Shown here one piece after another: positions 35,912 to 45,118 of a DNA stretch of 64,000 nucleotides. The stretch lies in contig JAEOSH010000002.1 of NCBI GenBank assembly GCA_016840465.1, forward strand, positions 40,730 through 104,729, written 5' to 3'. The stretch's first letter is position 1, and each line of letters opens with the position of its first letter. The stretch is from Candidatus Baldrarchaeum yapensis (GTDB lineage: Archaea; Asgardarchaeota; Baldrarchaeia; Baldrarchaeales; Baldrarchaeaceae). The notes beneath the pieces were generated by a model. That model saw only the letters and a program-made list of their open reading frames with translations, was not told the origin of the DNA and made no database searches. The position numbers and the translations under genes were made by a program.

Positions 35912-36997
35912 CTAAAAGCCTCCGGGCAACTCGACCTCGTGTGCGTTTAGATGCTCCAGGAGTTTGACCATGTACGAGGAATCTATACCCGATGCTATTA
36001 ACGTTATTCTCACAAATCTTTCAAGTGAGGGCTCTATAATAGCACCCCACTTTATTTCTGCCTCAGGATCTATCATCGACGATATCCTTTCTATGATTAT
36101 CTGCACATCCTTAAGTGTCAGGTCCGGCCCACCTGTTATGTTTATAAGTGCACCACGCGCACCACTTATGTCAACATCCAACAGGGGGTTGTATATTACT
36201 TTCTCGACGGCCTCCGTTGACCGGTTTTCTCCTTCACTTTCTCCGACTGAAATTAGTGAGAGTCCTGCATCTTCCAATATTGTTCTCACATCGGCAAAAT
36301 CAACATTTACAAGCCCTGGTTTGGTTACAAGTTCCGTAATTCCCTTTACTGCGCTTATCAATATCTCGTCTGCAAGGAGGAAAGCCTGAGAAATCGTGAG
36401 ATCGGGATTTATGGACAATAATCTGTCATTTGGTATTGCAATAACCGTATCACATATCTTTACCAATTTCTTCAATCCCGACATTGCATTTAACAAGCGC
36501 TTCTTGCCCTCTACTTTAAATGGCAGTGTGCAAACAGCCACTGTTAATGCTCCTTGATCCTTCGCAGCCCTCGCAACGATGGGTGAGGCTCCCGTTCCGG
36601 TTCCACCCCCTAGGCCACACGTTATAAACACAAGATCTGCACTTACGAGTTCTTTTATTCTGTCAAAGTCTTCTAAGGCTGCAGCTTCACCTATCGACGG
36701 GTCGTTCCCGGCGCCCAATCCGCCAGTTATCTCCTTACCTATTAGCAATTTTCTATCAGCCTTTGCTGATAAGAGGTCTTGAACATCTGTGTTTATAGCA
36801 AGCGTTTCCACACCATCTATTCCCAGTTCCTTTAACCTAGTTACAGTGTTGTTTCCAGCACCTCCCACTCCAGCCACTAATATCCTAGATCGCATACTCC
36901 TCAGTATTTTCTCAAGCTCCTCATCAGAGTACCATGACCTGCTTTCCACATCTCTGCGCTCATTGGTATCAAGTAAACCCTCCGCTATGTGATCCAT
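35912..36997 (-). CDS. ftsZ: Cell division GTPase FtsZ
   Basis: 361 residues. AGVGGAGNNTVTRLKELG near 45, AINTDVQDL, the tubulin signature CGLGGGTGTGASP near 130, IPNDRLLSI and the T7 region DFADVRTI are all present, so it should polymerise. It ends LPGGF shortly after the core and lacks a long C-terminal tail. Its presence excludes the FtsZ-lacking orders. ATG 36997 lies 6 bases after GGGTGACC. Confidence 0.97.
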   Translation of the reverse strand: MDHIAEGLLDTNERRDVESRSWYSDEELEKILRSMRSRILVAGVGGAGNNTVTRLKELGIDGVETLAINTDVQDLLSAKADRKLLIGKEITGGLGAGNDPSIGEAAALEDFDRIKELVSADLVFITCGLGGGTGTGASPIVARAAKDQGALTVAVCTLPFKVEGKKRLLNAMSGLKKLVKICDTVIAIPNDRLLSINPDLTISQAFLLADEILISAVKGITELVTKPGLVNVDFADVRTILEDAGLSLISVGESEGENRSTEAVEKVIYNPLLDVDISGARGALINITGGPDLTLKDVQIIIERISSMIDPEAEIKWGAIIEPSLERFVRITLIASGIDSSYMVKLLEHLNAHEVELPGGF

Positions 36998-37089
36998 TAT
37001 GGTCACCCTCGAGAATTCAGAATAAAAAGTAGGGCGCTTCTTTTACAACTGTGTACTCTTTTGGTGATACGATGATGAGGATCAAAATA

Positions 37090-38022
37090 TTATATAAGGA
37101 GCGCTAGCAACGCCTTTTCCGTATGAAGTCGGTTCTCTGCTTGATCCCACACGACCGAGTGCACGGGGTCATCTATAACTTCGGGTGCAACTTCCTCTCC
37201 TCTGTGAGCGGGAAGGCAATGCATAAAGATGAAGTCTTTCTTCGCATGTGATACGAGTTCTTTATTAACTTGCCAACCTTCAAAGTCCTTCTTTCGTTTT
37301 TCCGTCTCATGTTCCATGCCCATTGATACGAAGACATCAGTATAAATGACGTCCGCGTTTTCAACAGCCTCTATGGGATCATTTGTTATTACGACCTGCG
37401 AACCACTATGTGATGCGTTCTCCATTGTCCATTCTATTACGAATTCTTTTGGCTCATAGCCCTTAGGGGTTGCCACCGCAATATCTGCACCAAGTTTTGA
37501 GCACGCTATCATCAACGAGTGACAAACATTGTTTCCATCGCCCACGAATGCCACCTTGACTCCTTTCAATCTACCTTTCTTCTCAATTATTGTCATGATG
37601 TCTGCTAGTGCTTGGCAAGGATGGAATAAGTCACTTAACGCATTTATTACCGGAACCGTTGCGAATTCCGCAAGTTCCTCTAAATCTTTATGATCATATA
37701 CTCTAGCGACTATTCCGTGAACGTATCTACTCAATACTCGTGCAGTATCGGATATTAGTTCTCCTCTTCTCAGTTGCAAATCGTCCCATCGAAGATAGAG
37801 AGCCGTGCCACCTAATTCATACATTGCAACCTCAAAACTGACTCTTGTACGCGTTGATGGTTTTTGGAATATCATTGCGATCGTCTTATTACGTAAAGGC
37901 TTTCTAAACTCGCCATACGCTCTTTCCCTTTTAAACTCAAACGATGATTGGAGAATGAACTGTATCTCTTCAGGAGAGTAATCTTGAAGTGTCAGGAAGT
38001 CTCTACCACGAATATTTGCCAT
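37090..38022 (-). CDS. argF: Ornithine carbamoyltransferase
   Basis: 310 residues. Carbamoyl phosphate site KPSTRTRVSFEVAM near 53, DLFHPCQALADI near 130 and HCLPAHRGEEV near 265 are OTC motifs. Makes citrulline for arginine. The only amino acid synthesis gene in a run of translation and secretion genes; it is 13 bases downstream of ftsY and may be co-transcribed. Confidence 0.96.
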   Translation of the reverse strand: MANIRGRDFLTLQDYSPEEIQFILQSSFEFKRERAYGEFRKPLRNKTIAMIFQKPSTRTRVSFEVAMYELGGTALYLRWDDLQLRRGELISDTARVLSRYVHGIVARVYDHKDLEELAEFATVPVINALSDLFHPCQALADIMTIIEKKGRLKGVKVAFVGDGNNVCHSLMIACSKLGADIAVATPKGYEPKEFVIEWTMENASHSGSQVVITNDPIEAVENADVIYTDVFVSMGMEHETEKRKKDFEGWQVNKELVSHAKKDFIFMHCLPAHRGEEVAPEVIDDPVHSVVWDQAENRLHTEKALLALLI

Positions 38023-38034
38023 AAAATTCACCCC

Positions 38035-38955
38035 TTATAACCCACTAAGAATGTTGTTAACGAACCATTCTGGGTCGAACTCTTTAAGATCATCGAGCGA
38101 GGTTCCCGTTCCTATAAATATTATGGGTTTTCCGGTAACATGAACTATCGAAATTGAAGACCCACCTTTTACATCGGCGTCAACTTTTGTTAATATTGAA
38201 CAATCTATTCCTACTGCCTCGTGGAACTTTTGGGCCTGTTCGAAAGCGTCGTTGCCGGCCAGTGCATCCCCAACGAATATTGTAAGATCTGGTTCGACCA
38301 CCCTTGCTATTTTCTTCATCTCATCCATCAAATTTTTATCTGTTTGAACTCGCCCAGCAGTGTCTATTAGTACCGCATCTATTCCTTTCGCCTTTGCATG
38401 CATTACAGCGTCATAGGCGACGGCGGCCGGATCCGCCCCATATTGATGTTTTATGACCCTAACACCGACCCTTTTTGCCAATTTTTCCAACTGTTCTATT
38501 GAGCCCGCCCGGAACGTATCTGCTGCTGCAAGAACGACAGAGTATCCATGCTTTTTGAGGAGATTCGCAAGTTTGGCTATCGTAGTTGTTTTTCCTGTCC
38601 CATTAAATCCCACAAATAACATAACCGTTGGTTTTCCCATTTTTCGATTTTTCTCAAGCATTTCAAAAATATCAACCTTAGAAGGAGGATTTAGAATCTT
38701 TAATAACGTATTTCTTAACACATCAAGAACCAACTTTCGCGGGTTTTCAAGAATTCCTATTTTCTTTCCCACGAGAGTCTCTTTTATCTTTTCGGCCAAC
38801 TCTTCAGCGACTGGTAGTGCCACATCTGCGCTTACAAGTGCAAGTTTAAAGTCCCATAATATTTCATCGAGAGACTCTTCGCTGAGCGTTTTTTTGGTGA
38901 CTTTTTCCAAGAGCTTGCCTATGCTCCTTTTGAGCTTTTCAAACAACGTATACAC
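38035..38955 (-). CDS. ftsY: Signal recognition particle receptor FtsY
   Basis: 306 residues. NG domain: helical N part, then FVGFNGTGKTTTIAKLANLL near 115, AADTFRAGSIEQLEKLA, LIDTAGRVQTDKNLMDEM, TKVDADVKGGSS and a C-terminal amphipathic helix. Little acidic extension at the N-terminus, as in many archaea. Follows prefoldin alpha by 4 bases, a common archaeal pair. Confidence 0.97.
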   Translation of the reverse strand: MYTLFEKLKRSIGKLLEKVTKKTLSEESLDEILWDFKLALVSADVALPVAEELAEKIKETLVGKKIGILENPRKLVLDVLRNTLLKILNPPSKVDIFEMLEKNRKMGKPTVMLFVGFNGTGKTTTIAKLANLLKKHGYSVVLAAADTFRAGSIEQLEKLAKRVGVRVIKHQYGADPAAVAYDAVMHAKAKGIDAVLIDTAGRVQTDKNLMDEMKKIARVVEPDLTIFVGDALAGNDAFEQAQKFHEAVGIDCSILTKVDADVKGGSSISIVHVTGKPIIFIGTGTSLDDLKEFDPEWFVNNILSGL

Positions 38956-38959
38956 CCGT

Positions 38960-39412
38960 TTATTGCCCTTTCTGTTGTACTCTTTGCTGTTGCAGTTTTT
39001 CGGCTATTGATTGTATCTGTCTTTGCAATTCTGACATCCGTGCAAGCAGTTGAGCAAGCAGATTTTCCCTCTGCATTTTTATGTTTTGGAGTTCTGCAAT
39101 CCTATTTTCGATAAATTGTTTTGCTTGCTCAATGGGCTTCAGTATTGCAACATTTGCTCCAACATTTATTATCACGTTCTCGTGGTCCACCAGTTTTGCT
39201 TTGAGAAAAGCTCGGCCACCTATGGGTATTAATATTTCGTCCCTTCCCTCTCCTCTTATAATCCCCTCTAAAGTCTCCGCTGTTATCCTCAACTGATCTA
39301 TCGATGCACCAACTATATACAATTCCTGCTGTATTAAATCTGCTTGAGCCTTATAGAAATTATACTCCATAATCAATTTCTGAAGTGTGTTTTCGCTAAC
39401 CTCTTCAGCCAT
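38960..39412 (-). CDS. pfdA: Prefoldin subunit alpha
   Basis: 150 residues: two long coiled-coil helices (residues about 8-50 and 95-145) around a beta hairpin (ILIPIGGRAFLKAKLVDHENVIINVG in parts). Hexameric chaperone that hands proteins to the thermosome. Sits between L20a and FtsY, the usual archaeal order. Confidence 0.95.
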   Translation of the reverse strand: MAEEVSENTLQKLIMEYNFYKAQADLIQQELYIVGASIDQLRITAETLEGIIRGEGRDEILIPIGGRAFLKAKLVDHENVIINVGANVAILKPIEQAKQFIENRIAELQNIKMQRENLLAQLLARMSELQRQIQSIAEKLQQQRVQQKGQ

Positions 39413-39417
39413 TTGTA

Positions 39418-39669
39418 TTACCTCATTATTTTGTCTGTCTTGCAGAAGAACCTTACTATTGGATCCTCTACCTCCTCAGGAGATATCTCCGTCACATTTG
39501 ATATTTTTATTGCCCGTCGTTTGACGCGGTGATCACTTCCTATTTTCGACAAAACATATTCTATTGCGTGTTCTTTTTTCAATGCACGTACCTCTTTGAC
39601 GAATCTCACTATATCACCGTTGTTTCTGAAATATCCTTCTATCCTGAATACTTTGGGATGCTCCTCCAA
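39418..39669 (-). CDS. rpl20a: Ribosomal protein L20a (LX, eL20)
   Basis: 83 residues: VFRIEGYFRNNGDIVRFVKEVRALKKEHAIEYVLSKIGSDHRVKRR in key parts FRIEG, FVKEVRAL, EYVLSKIGS, then the IKISNVTEISPEEVEDP end. Follows aIF6 and precedes prefoldin alpha as in other TACK archaea and Euryarchaeota. Confidence 0.94.
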   Translation of the reverse strand: MEEHPKVFRIEGYFRNNGDIVRFVKEVRALKKEHAIEYVLSKIGSDHRVKRRAIKISNVTEISPEEVEDPIVRFFCKTDKIMR

Positions 39670-39680
39670 GGAGCAACACC

Positions 39681-40352
39681 TCAGACGCCGAGGGTTTCAC
39701 TAATCCTTACCATTTCGTGATATGTAGTGTTTAATCCCACAGCGGCGCCCTTCGAGTTTGCAATCATTCCCGCACCTACAAATGGCATACCATGGTTAAC
39801 GGTGCCGATACCTATAGGGACTTTAAATATAGATGATATCCACTCTATCTCCTCATCCGAGAACATTGGATTTAATAATATTCCCTTATTGGTTGCAACC
39901 CCACAAGATCCAACAAGAGGGATCGTGTAATTTTCTCTCCTTAATACTTCAACATCCAGTACATCGGCTATTATCCTAATGGCTTTAAAATCAAACTCGG
40001 GATGCACAATCGCATGTTTATCATTTGTAAGTATAAGGTTACCTAGTGCCGTTAACTTTGACGGCAACCTTTCGATATTGACATCACCACCGAGTTTCTC
40101 ATGTAGCTGCCTTATCTCATCATCACTCGCATAATATGGAACCAGTATTCCTTTGGAATTAGCAGATACAAGAACGCCAATTAACGTACTATCGCCTATC
40201 TTCGCCTTTATAACCGGAACATCCAACGTTCTTTCTAGAGATTCTACTATTTTTTCCTCAGCATCAAATCTTACAAGAACAAATTTGTCTGTTGCGACTG
40301 CAAATACTCCGATATTAACATTGCCATTTATGTCTATTCGTATGATCGCCAA
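39681..40352 (-). CDS. eif6: Translation initiation factor aIF6
   Basis: 223 residues, a five-fold pseudosymmetric protein: repeated patterns such as GVLVSANSKGILVP, LTNDKHAIVHPEF, GVATNKGILLNP and GMIANSKGAAVG are visible. Binds the 50S subunit and keeps it from 30S. Part of L39e-L31e-aIF6-L20a-prefoldin. Confidence 0.97.
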   Translation of the reverse strand: MAIIRIDINGNVNIGVFAVATDKFVLVRFDAEEKIVESLERTLDVPVIKAKIGDSTLIGVLVSANSKGILVPYYASDDEIRQLHEKLGGDVNIERLPSKLTALGNLILTNDKHAIVHPEFDFKAIRIIADVLDVEVLRRENYTIPLVGSCGVATNKGILLNPMFSDEEIEWISSIFKVPIGIGTVNHGMPFVGAGMIANSKGAAVGLNTTYHEMVRISETLGV

Positions 40353-40356
40353 ATTC

Positions 40357-40647
40357 TCACCCTTCGGCTAAGTAAACTGTCACGACATCGTCCTCTGTTT
40401 TCTGAGCTCTGACCTTTATCTTCCGTGGAGGCTTCTGAATACCTCTCTCCCATATTTTCTCGTTTAACTTTGTGTCTATTTTCACTTCTTTAGCTTTCAT
40501 ATGCCTCTTTATAAATTCTTTTATCGCATTTATTGCCTTCTTCGCTCTCTTTCTTCTAGAAACACATATGAATTTTTTCGCAAGGGGAATCACATATATT
40601 CTTTCCTCTTTGACAACCTCTGCTCCCGCGGACCCCGCTTCTTCCAT
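40357..40647 (-). CDS. rpl31e: Ribosomal protein L31e
   Basis: 96 residues. [37 protein letters not shown] in key parts IPLAK, KRAKKAI, FIKRHMK, then [16 protein letters not shown], are the eL31 sequence. N-terminal ten residues are extra and low-complexity. Confidence 0.96.
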   Translation of the reverse strand: MEEAGSAGAEVVKEERIYVIPLAKKFICVSRRKRAKKAINAIKEFIKRHMKAKEVKIDTKLNEKIWERGIQKPPRKIKVRAQKTEDDVVTVYLAEG

Positions 40648-40664
40648 ATTTTTTCACCCTAAAG

Positions 40665-40820
40665 TTAGAGTTTTAGTCTTTTTCGCCTCCAATGTCTTCT
40701 TTTGGGATGTGTCCTGACCCTTCCCTTCGTTCTTACGATAACCCATAATGGGACACTTCTATTTGATTTTAAAGCGCTTGCAAGTCGTAATTTTTTTCCT
40801 AAAGGTTTTGCTCGAGCCAT
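40665..40820 (-). CDS. rpl39e: Ribosomal protein L39e
   Basis: 51 residues found by reading the gap between L31e and PDCD5: [48 protein letters not shown]. This is the complete eL39, very basic and tryptophan-marked, which lines the exit tunnel. Its stop lies 17 bases ahead of the L31e start, and its ATG 12 bases after the PDCD5 stop. Confidence 0.96.
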   Translation of the reverse strand: MARAKPLGKKLRLASALKSNRSVPLWVIVRTKGRVRTHPKRRHWRRKRLKL

Positions 40821-40832
40821 TATGACACCTTC

Positions 40833-41168
40833 CTACCTAAATTTTATTTTCGGCTCACGTCTTGTACTATACAATCTTTTGAGGATTTCTTTCAACATGT
40901 CATCGGTTATAGGTAGCTGAACTCTTCCAGTCTGGGCAAGCCTTATCAATTCTAACTCCAGTTGTTCTGCAAATGTTGGCCGCACCATTTTTATCCTTGT
41001 TAATCTTTCTCTAGCATCGGGCGTGAGAATCCTTCGAAGAATTGCTGCCTTCTGCTCTTCCATTTGTCTTCGCAGTTCTTCCCTTCTACGTGCTTCTTCC
41101 AACTCCCTTTGCAACTCAAGTAATCTTCTTCTTCTAAGAGCCTCCAACTCGGCATCCTCTTCCAACAT
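40833..41168 (-). CDS. PDCD5-like DNA-binding protein
   Basis: 111 residues, mostly helical: a long charged N-terminal helix (LEALRRRRLLELQRELEEARRR in parts) followed by KAAILRRILTPDARERLTRIKMVRPTFAEQLE, the hallmark of the PDCD5/TFAR19 family. Archaeal members bind nucleic acid weakly; their job is not settled. It stands between S19e and L39e, the standard place. Confidence 0.93.
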   Translation of the reverse strand: MLEEDAELEALRRRRLLELQRELEEARRREELRRQMEEQKAAILRRILTPDARERLTRIKMVRPTFAEQLELELIRLAQTGRVQLPITDDMLKEILKRLYSTRREPKIKFR

Positions 41169-41192
41169 AACCGCCTCTCATCACGTACTTTC

Positions 41193-41654
41193 TTAATATT
41201 TTGTAAGTGCTGGTATTTGTTTTTGCAGTTTTATTTTTATTTCATGTGCCAGTTTGTCGAGGAGAGATCTACCCATATTTGTGAGTCTTCTTCCCTCTTT
41301 CGGAACCTTTTCGACTAGTCCCACCGCTTCTAGTTGTTGCAGAGCCTTTCTGATTATGGACCCACTACCTTTGTAGAAATGCTCAGGGCATGCACCATTG
41401 TTTTTGCGACCACCATACATGTTCCTAAGGCGCGATACGCCTATTGGACCATGGATGTATAGTTTTCTCAGGAGAGATGCACACCTAACGTACCACCAGT
41501 CTGGATCAGTGGGCGCTCTTTCCTTGTGTACGCCGGTTTTAACGAAATTTGCCCATGGTGGGGGTTTTATCTTGGGACTTTTCTTCAACTCCTCGGCAAC
41601 TCTCTTAATGAGGAGATCTGCTGGTACATCATATACCGTTGTCACGGCACTCAC
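41193..41654 (-). CDS. rps19e: Ribosomal protein S19e
   Basis: 153 residues. [27 protein letters not shown] and [35 protein letters not shown], seen in parts, define eS19. Head of the S19e-PDCD5-L39e-L31e-aIF6-L20a-prefoldin-FtsY run. Confidence 0.97.
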   Translation of the reverse strand: MSAVTTVYDVPADLLIKRVAEELKKSPKIKPPPWANFVKTGVHKERAPTDPDWWYVRCASLLRKLYIHGPIGVSRLRNMYGGRKNNGACPEHFYKGSGSIIRKALQQLEAVGLVEKVPKEGRRLTNMGRSLLDKLAHEIKIKLQKQIPALTKY

Positions 41655-41724
41655 GCCCTTGAGATGATTACTTTCTGAAGGTTATCATTAATTTCAACTA
41701 AAATTTTTTGTCATCGGAAGTTCC

Positions 41725-42066
41725 TTAAGACCTCTTCTTAACCCTGTTAACTTTGTAGGGGTACCTTATTTGTCTTTTACAGTTAAAGCACGTAATGGTA
41801 ATATGAGGATATCTATTCGTCCTGAGTCTAACCCGGCAATTAACACCGGGAACGAGGAATGTACCACAATGTTTGCAGATTCTCCTCTTTATATGACGCG
41901 GTATGCGAACCCTACACTTCATACTTATTTTGCGTATTAAATCTATATACCGTTGTGCAAGTTCTGGCAACTCCTCGAACAACTTGCTTGCCATCTCATA
42001 TAATATCTCCATTCGCTGGCGGGCAATGTCTCTTATCAGTGCGCGCTCACTCTTCCTTCTAGCCAT
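41725..42066 (-). CDS. rnp4: RNase P protein component 4 (Rpp21)
   Basis: About 113 residues. Basic helical start (ARQRMEILYEMASKLFEELP), then a zinc ribbon: CKHCGTFLVPGVNCRVRL and ITCFNCKRQIRYPY. Rpp21 pairs with Rpp29 on the RNase P RNA. The frame is open to 42120; ATG 42066 is preferred because GTGATG precedes it and an AT-rich promoter region fits before. No Rpp29 gene is in the window. Confidence 0.85.
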   Translation of the reverse strand: MARRKSERALIRDIARQRMEILYEMASKLFEELPELAQRYIDLIRKISMKCRVRIPRHIKRRICKHCGTFLVPGVNCRVRLRTNRYPHITITCFNCKRQIRYPYKVNRVKKRS

Positions 42067-42155
42067 TGCATCACATTCCTCATCATTTTTATTGGGTTTA
42101 AGACCTAATTTTTCATACACGCTTTAATGAATATAGATCTTTTTGGGTGCTCACA

Positions 42156-42863
42156 ATGCTGATGTTCATAGTTGCAGAAGCAGCACTCGAGGTGATTCCT
42201 CCAATCTTGAGACATTACAAGGCCATCCAGAGGCTTGCAAGCAGAAGAGGAAAGCGTCCTGATGAAATGCTATTAGACTCTTCACTTCATCATTACTATA
42301 TGAGGGCGTATCTAGGGGATTTTCACAAACGCGGTCGCCCTGATATTGTACACATGATTCTCCTATCAGTCATGGGAACCCCACTCAATAAGGAAGGATT
42401 GCTCTCCGTCTACATTCACACATATAACGATTATGTGCTTTACATTAACCCCGAGACAAGGCTTCCTAAGAACTACAATCGATTTGTTGGCCTTATGGAA
42501 CAATTATTTAAATTAGGAAAAGTGCCCCCAGAAGGAGAGGCATTAATCAGACTTGAGAAGAAAACATTAACTCAGTTGCTTGAGGAATTGAACCCTGATA
42601 AGGTGATACTGTTTTCGGAAGGTGGAGAATTGGTTGACCTTTTCGAGTTCTTTAAGAGGTTTTCTCCGGATGAAAATATAGCAGTCATGATTGGTGGTTT
42701 TCCGCACGGCAGTTTTAGGGAGGAAACGGAAAAACTTGCTGATGTCAAAGTATCCATAGATCCTGAACCGTTGGAGGCGTGGGTAGTTGCATCTCGGATA
42801 ATTTACGCATATGAATACACTATCGGCGTGACGAGAAATCGTTTATTGAAAAAGTTAGGGTGA
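42156..42863 (+). CDS. nep1: Nep1 (Emg1) 16S rRNA pseudouridine N1-methyltransferase
   Basis: About 235 residues of the SPOUT fold. MLLDSSLHHYYMRAYLGDFHKRGRPDIVHMILLSVMGTPLNKEG in key parts LLDSSLHH, RGRPDIVH, VMGTPLNK, and the SAM knot IGGFPHGSF and YEYTIGVTRNRLL are the Nep1 motifs. ATG 42156 follows GGGTGCTCACA. A TATA-like GCTTTAATGA (42121-42130) lies close upstream. Confidence 0.95.
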   Translation: MLMFIVAEAALEVIPPILRHYKAIQRLASRRGKRPDEMLLDSSLHHYYMRAYLGDFHKRGRPDIVHMILLSVMGTPLNKEGLLSVYIHTYNDYVLYINPETRLPKNYNRFVGLMEQLFKLGKVPPEGEALIRLEKKTLTQLLEELNPDKVILFSEGGELVDLFEFFKRFSPDENIAVMIGGFPHGSFREETEKLADVKVSIDPEPLEAWVVASRIIYAYEYTIGVTRNRLLKKLG

Positions 42864-42868
42864 TAAAG

Positions 42869-44083
42869 TTGTTAATAGGAATTGTGGGAAAGCCCTCATC
42901 GGGAAAAACAACGTTTTTGAATGCTGCATGTTTGACTTCATACAAAGTTGCCGATTACCCGTTTACAACCATAGAGCCCCAGCCTGGGACTGCTTTTGTC
43001 CGCGTAAAATGTGTTTGTAAGGAGTTTGACGTTAAATGCAATCCTAAAGTGGGTTATTGTGTCAATGGCGTACGATATGTGCCCGTACATATGCTCGATG
43101 TTGCTGGTCTCGTTCCAGATGCCTGGATGGGAAGGGGGTTAGGGAATAAGTTCTTAGATGACCTTAGAACGGCAGATGCCCTGATTCATGTGGTTGATGC
43201 AAGTGGCTCCACTGATGCTGAGGGCAGAAAAGTGCCACCAGGATCATGGGATCCGGTAAAGGACGTCGAATTTCTCGAAAGAGAGATAGCTATGTGGATA
43301 GTTCAGATACTCAAAAGGGACTGGAGAAGGCTTGTAGGCAAAGCACGAAGTTTAAGAGTAAAGCCGGAGGATGTATTATTTGAACGATTATCTGGATTGA
43401 AAATTTCAAAAACGGATATAGCATCCGCTTTAAAGGCCAGCGGGTTGGAGGGAAAGAAGCTAGATACTTGGAATGATGACGATCTGTATAATTTCGTTAA
43501 AGTTTTACGAGAGATATCAAAACCGATGATAATTGCTGCGAACAAAATAGATTTGCCATACGCGGAAGAGAACCTCAAGCGACTCATAGAAGTATTTAAA
43601 GGAAGATATGAAGTTGTTCCTTGTTGCGCTGCAGGTGAATATGCACTTAGGCAACTTGCACAGCGAGGGATAATCAGTTATAACCCAGGGGATTGCGATT
43701 TTGAAATTTTAAAGCCGGAAAAACTTTCTAAAGATGCTTTAGATAGATTGGAAAGGTTAAGATCTCAGGTGCTAAAAAAATATGGATCTACTGGCGTACA
43801 GATGGTATTAGAAAAGGTAGTATTTGAGTTATTGGATCTTATCCCCGTATTTCCGGTAGAAGATCCAAAGAGACTTACCGATCATCATGGAAATGTGCTT
43901 CCGGATGTCTTTTTGGTACCGAGGGGCTCAACCGCACGGGATTTAGCTTACATGATACATACCGAATTAGGAGATACGTTTCTTTATGCAATTGATGTAA
44001 GAACGGGTATGAGACTGGGTGAAGACGAGGAACTCAAAGAGAGAGCTGTTGTAAAAATTGTTGCAACAGCCGCGAGGAGGTAG
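42869..44083 (+). CDS. YchF/Ygr210-type GTPase with TGS domain
   Basis: About 404 residues. G domain IGIVGKPSSGKTTFLNAA, PFTTIEPQPGTAF, MLDVAGLVPDAWMGRGLGN and IAANKIDLP; a long helical insertion; C-terminal TGS domain (VFLVPRGSTARDLAYMIHTELGDTFLYAID in parts). Archaeal/eukaryal homologues associate with ribosomes; the role is not known in detail. P-loop GKPSSGKT differs from the usual GxPNVGKS. TTG 42869 with GGTGAT ahead is taken as start; the longer GTG 42860 overlaps nep1. Confidence 0.88.
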   Translation: MLIGIVGKPSSGKTTFLNAACLTSYKVADYPFTTIEPQPGTAFVRVKCVCKEFDVKCNPKVGYCVNGVRYVPVHMLDVAGLVPDAWMGRGLGNKFLDDLRTADALIHVVDASGSTDAEGRKVPPGSWDPVKDVEFLEREIAMWIVQILKRDWRRLVGKARSLRVKPEDVLFERLSGLKISKTDIASALKASGLEGKKLDTWNDDDLYNFVKVLREISKPMIIAANKIDLPYAEENLKRLIEVFKGRYEVVPCCAAGEYALRQLAQRGIISYNPGDCDFEILKPEKLSKDALDRLERLRSQVLKKYGSTGVQMVLEKVVFELLDLIPVFPVEDPKRLTDHHGNVLPDVFLVPRGSTARDLAYMIHTELGDTFLYAIDVRTGMRLGEDEELKERAVVKIVATAARR

Positions 44084-44088
44084 GAAAT

Positions 44089-45066
44089 ATGGAAATTAGA
44101 GTCTTGGTAACTGACCCTATACACAAAGATGGCATCGAACTTCTGAAAAAAAGTGGTTTTTCTGTAGATGAAAAGCCCGACATTAGCCATGATGAACTCG
44201 TGAAAATAGTAGGAGATTATGAAGTACTTATTGTGAGAGGACGTACTAAAGTCACAAGAGACGTGATTTCGGTTGCTAAAAAGTTAAAGGTCATTGGGAG
44301 AGCTGGTGTCGGTTTGGATAATATAGACTTAGAGGCCGCACGAGAGAGAGGTATTACTGTATTCAATGCGCCGGAGGCCGCGTCAGTTGCCGTTGCAGAA
44401 CTCGTATTTGGGCTTCTAATTGCAGTAATGCGCGGAATATGTTTAGGAAATGCGGCACTTAAAAGAGGAGAATGGATTAAAGCAAAACTTATGGGACATG
44501 AGTTAAGAGGAAAAGTTTTAGGAATAATAGGCTTAGGCAGAATAGGAACCGAGGTTGCAAAGCGCGCTAAGGCATTTGAAATGTACGTAAAGGCGTATGA
44601 TGTTAGGGAAGAGGCCCGGCAATTGGCAGAAAGTTTAGGAGTCGAGTTTGTCGGGACTTCTAGGGAGGCGTTTGAGGAGTTGCTTAGAACTTCTGACATT
44701 ATAACGATTCATGTCCCACTGACCAAGGACACTTATCATTTAATAGGCAAAAAAGAACTATCACTCATGAAACCCAATGCTATCATCATAAATACCTCAC
44801 GAGGTGGGGTTATCGATGAAAATGCCCTTTATGAGTTCCTCAAAGAGAGAAAAATATACGCCGCAGGACTCGATGTTTTCGAACAAGAACCCCCACGAGA
44901 TCTGCGATTAGTCGGATTACCCAATGTGGTGGCTACACCACATATAGGGGCATCAACAGAGGAGGCCCAAAGAGCAGCATCTATAACTATTGCTGAGAGA
45001 ATAATTCAGTACTTTGGAGAGAAAGGATGGCGCCGGGGGCGGGATTCGAACCCGCGCGGCCCGTAA
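44089..45066 (+). CDS. serA: D-3-phosphoglycerate dehydrogenase (short form)
   Basis: 325 residues. Substrate part with VIGRAGVGLDNIDLEAARERG, NAD fold GIIGLGRIGTEVAKRAKAF, and catalytic NTSRGGVIDENALYEFL, GLDVFEQEPP, ATPHIGASTEEAQ. No ACT domain. First step of serine synthesis. The reading frame runs 36 bases into the antisense strand of tRNA-Ser, which supplies the last dozen residues (RGRDSNPRGP) and the stop TAA. Confidence 0.93.
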   Translation: MEIRVLVTDPIHKDGIELLKKSGFSVDEKPDISHDELVKIVGDYEVLIVRGRTKVTRDVISVAKKLKVIGRAGVGLDNIDLEAARERGITVFNAPEAASVAVAELVFGLLIAVMRGICLGNAALKRGEWIKAKLMGHELRGKVLGIIGLGRIGTEVAKRAKAFEMYVKAYDVREEARQLAESLGVEFVGTSREAFEELLRTSDIITIHVPLTKDTYHLIGKKELSLMKPNAIIINTSRGGVIDENALYEFLKERKIYAAGLDVFEQEPPRDLRLVGLPNVVATPHIGASTEEAQRAASITIAERIIQYFGEKGWRRGRDSNPRGP

Positions 45067-45078
45067 GGGCCACGGGCT

Positions 45079-45091
45079 TTATGGTCGAAAT
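45079..45091 (-). other. Intron 2 (13 nt) in tRNA-Ser(GGA), position 37/38
   Basis: At the canonical place next to the anticodon. Central helix TGG/CCA (a fourth pair is mismatched), bulges AGA and AAA, and a tiny TTTCGA loop. A 13-nt intron is at the short end of what is known and is supported mainly by the need to close the anticodon loop as CTGGAGA. Confidence 0.7.
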
Positions 45092-45099
45092 CTCCAGGC

Positions 45100-45118
45100 T
45101 TGCGCCCGCCGTAGCGGT
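45100..45118 (-). other. BHB intron 1 (19 nt) in tRNA-Ser(GGA), position 29/30
   Basis: Central helix GCGC/GCGC, bulges GGA and AAG, inner stem CCGC/GCGG with tetraloop TACG; outer exon pairs CCAAG with CCTGG, with one mismatch. Cuts after the second base of each bulge. A noncanonical place in the anticodon stem. Confidence 0.82.
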
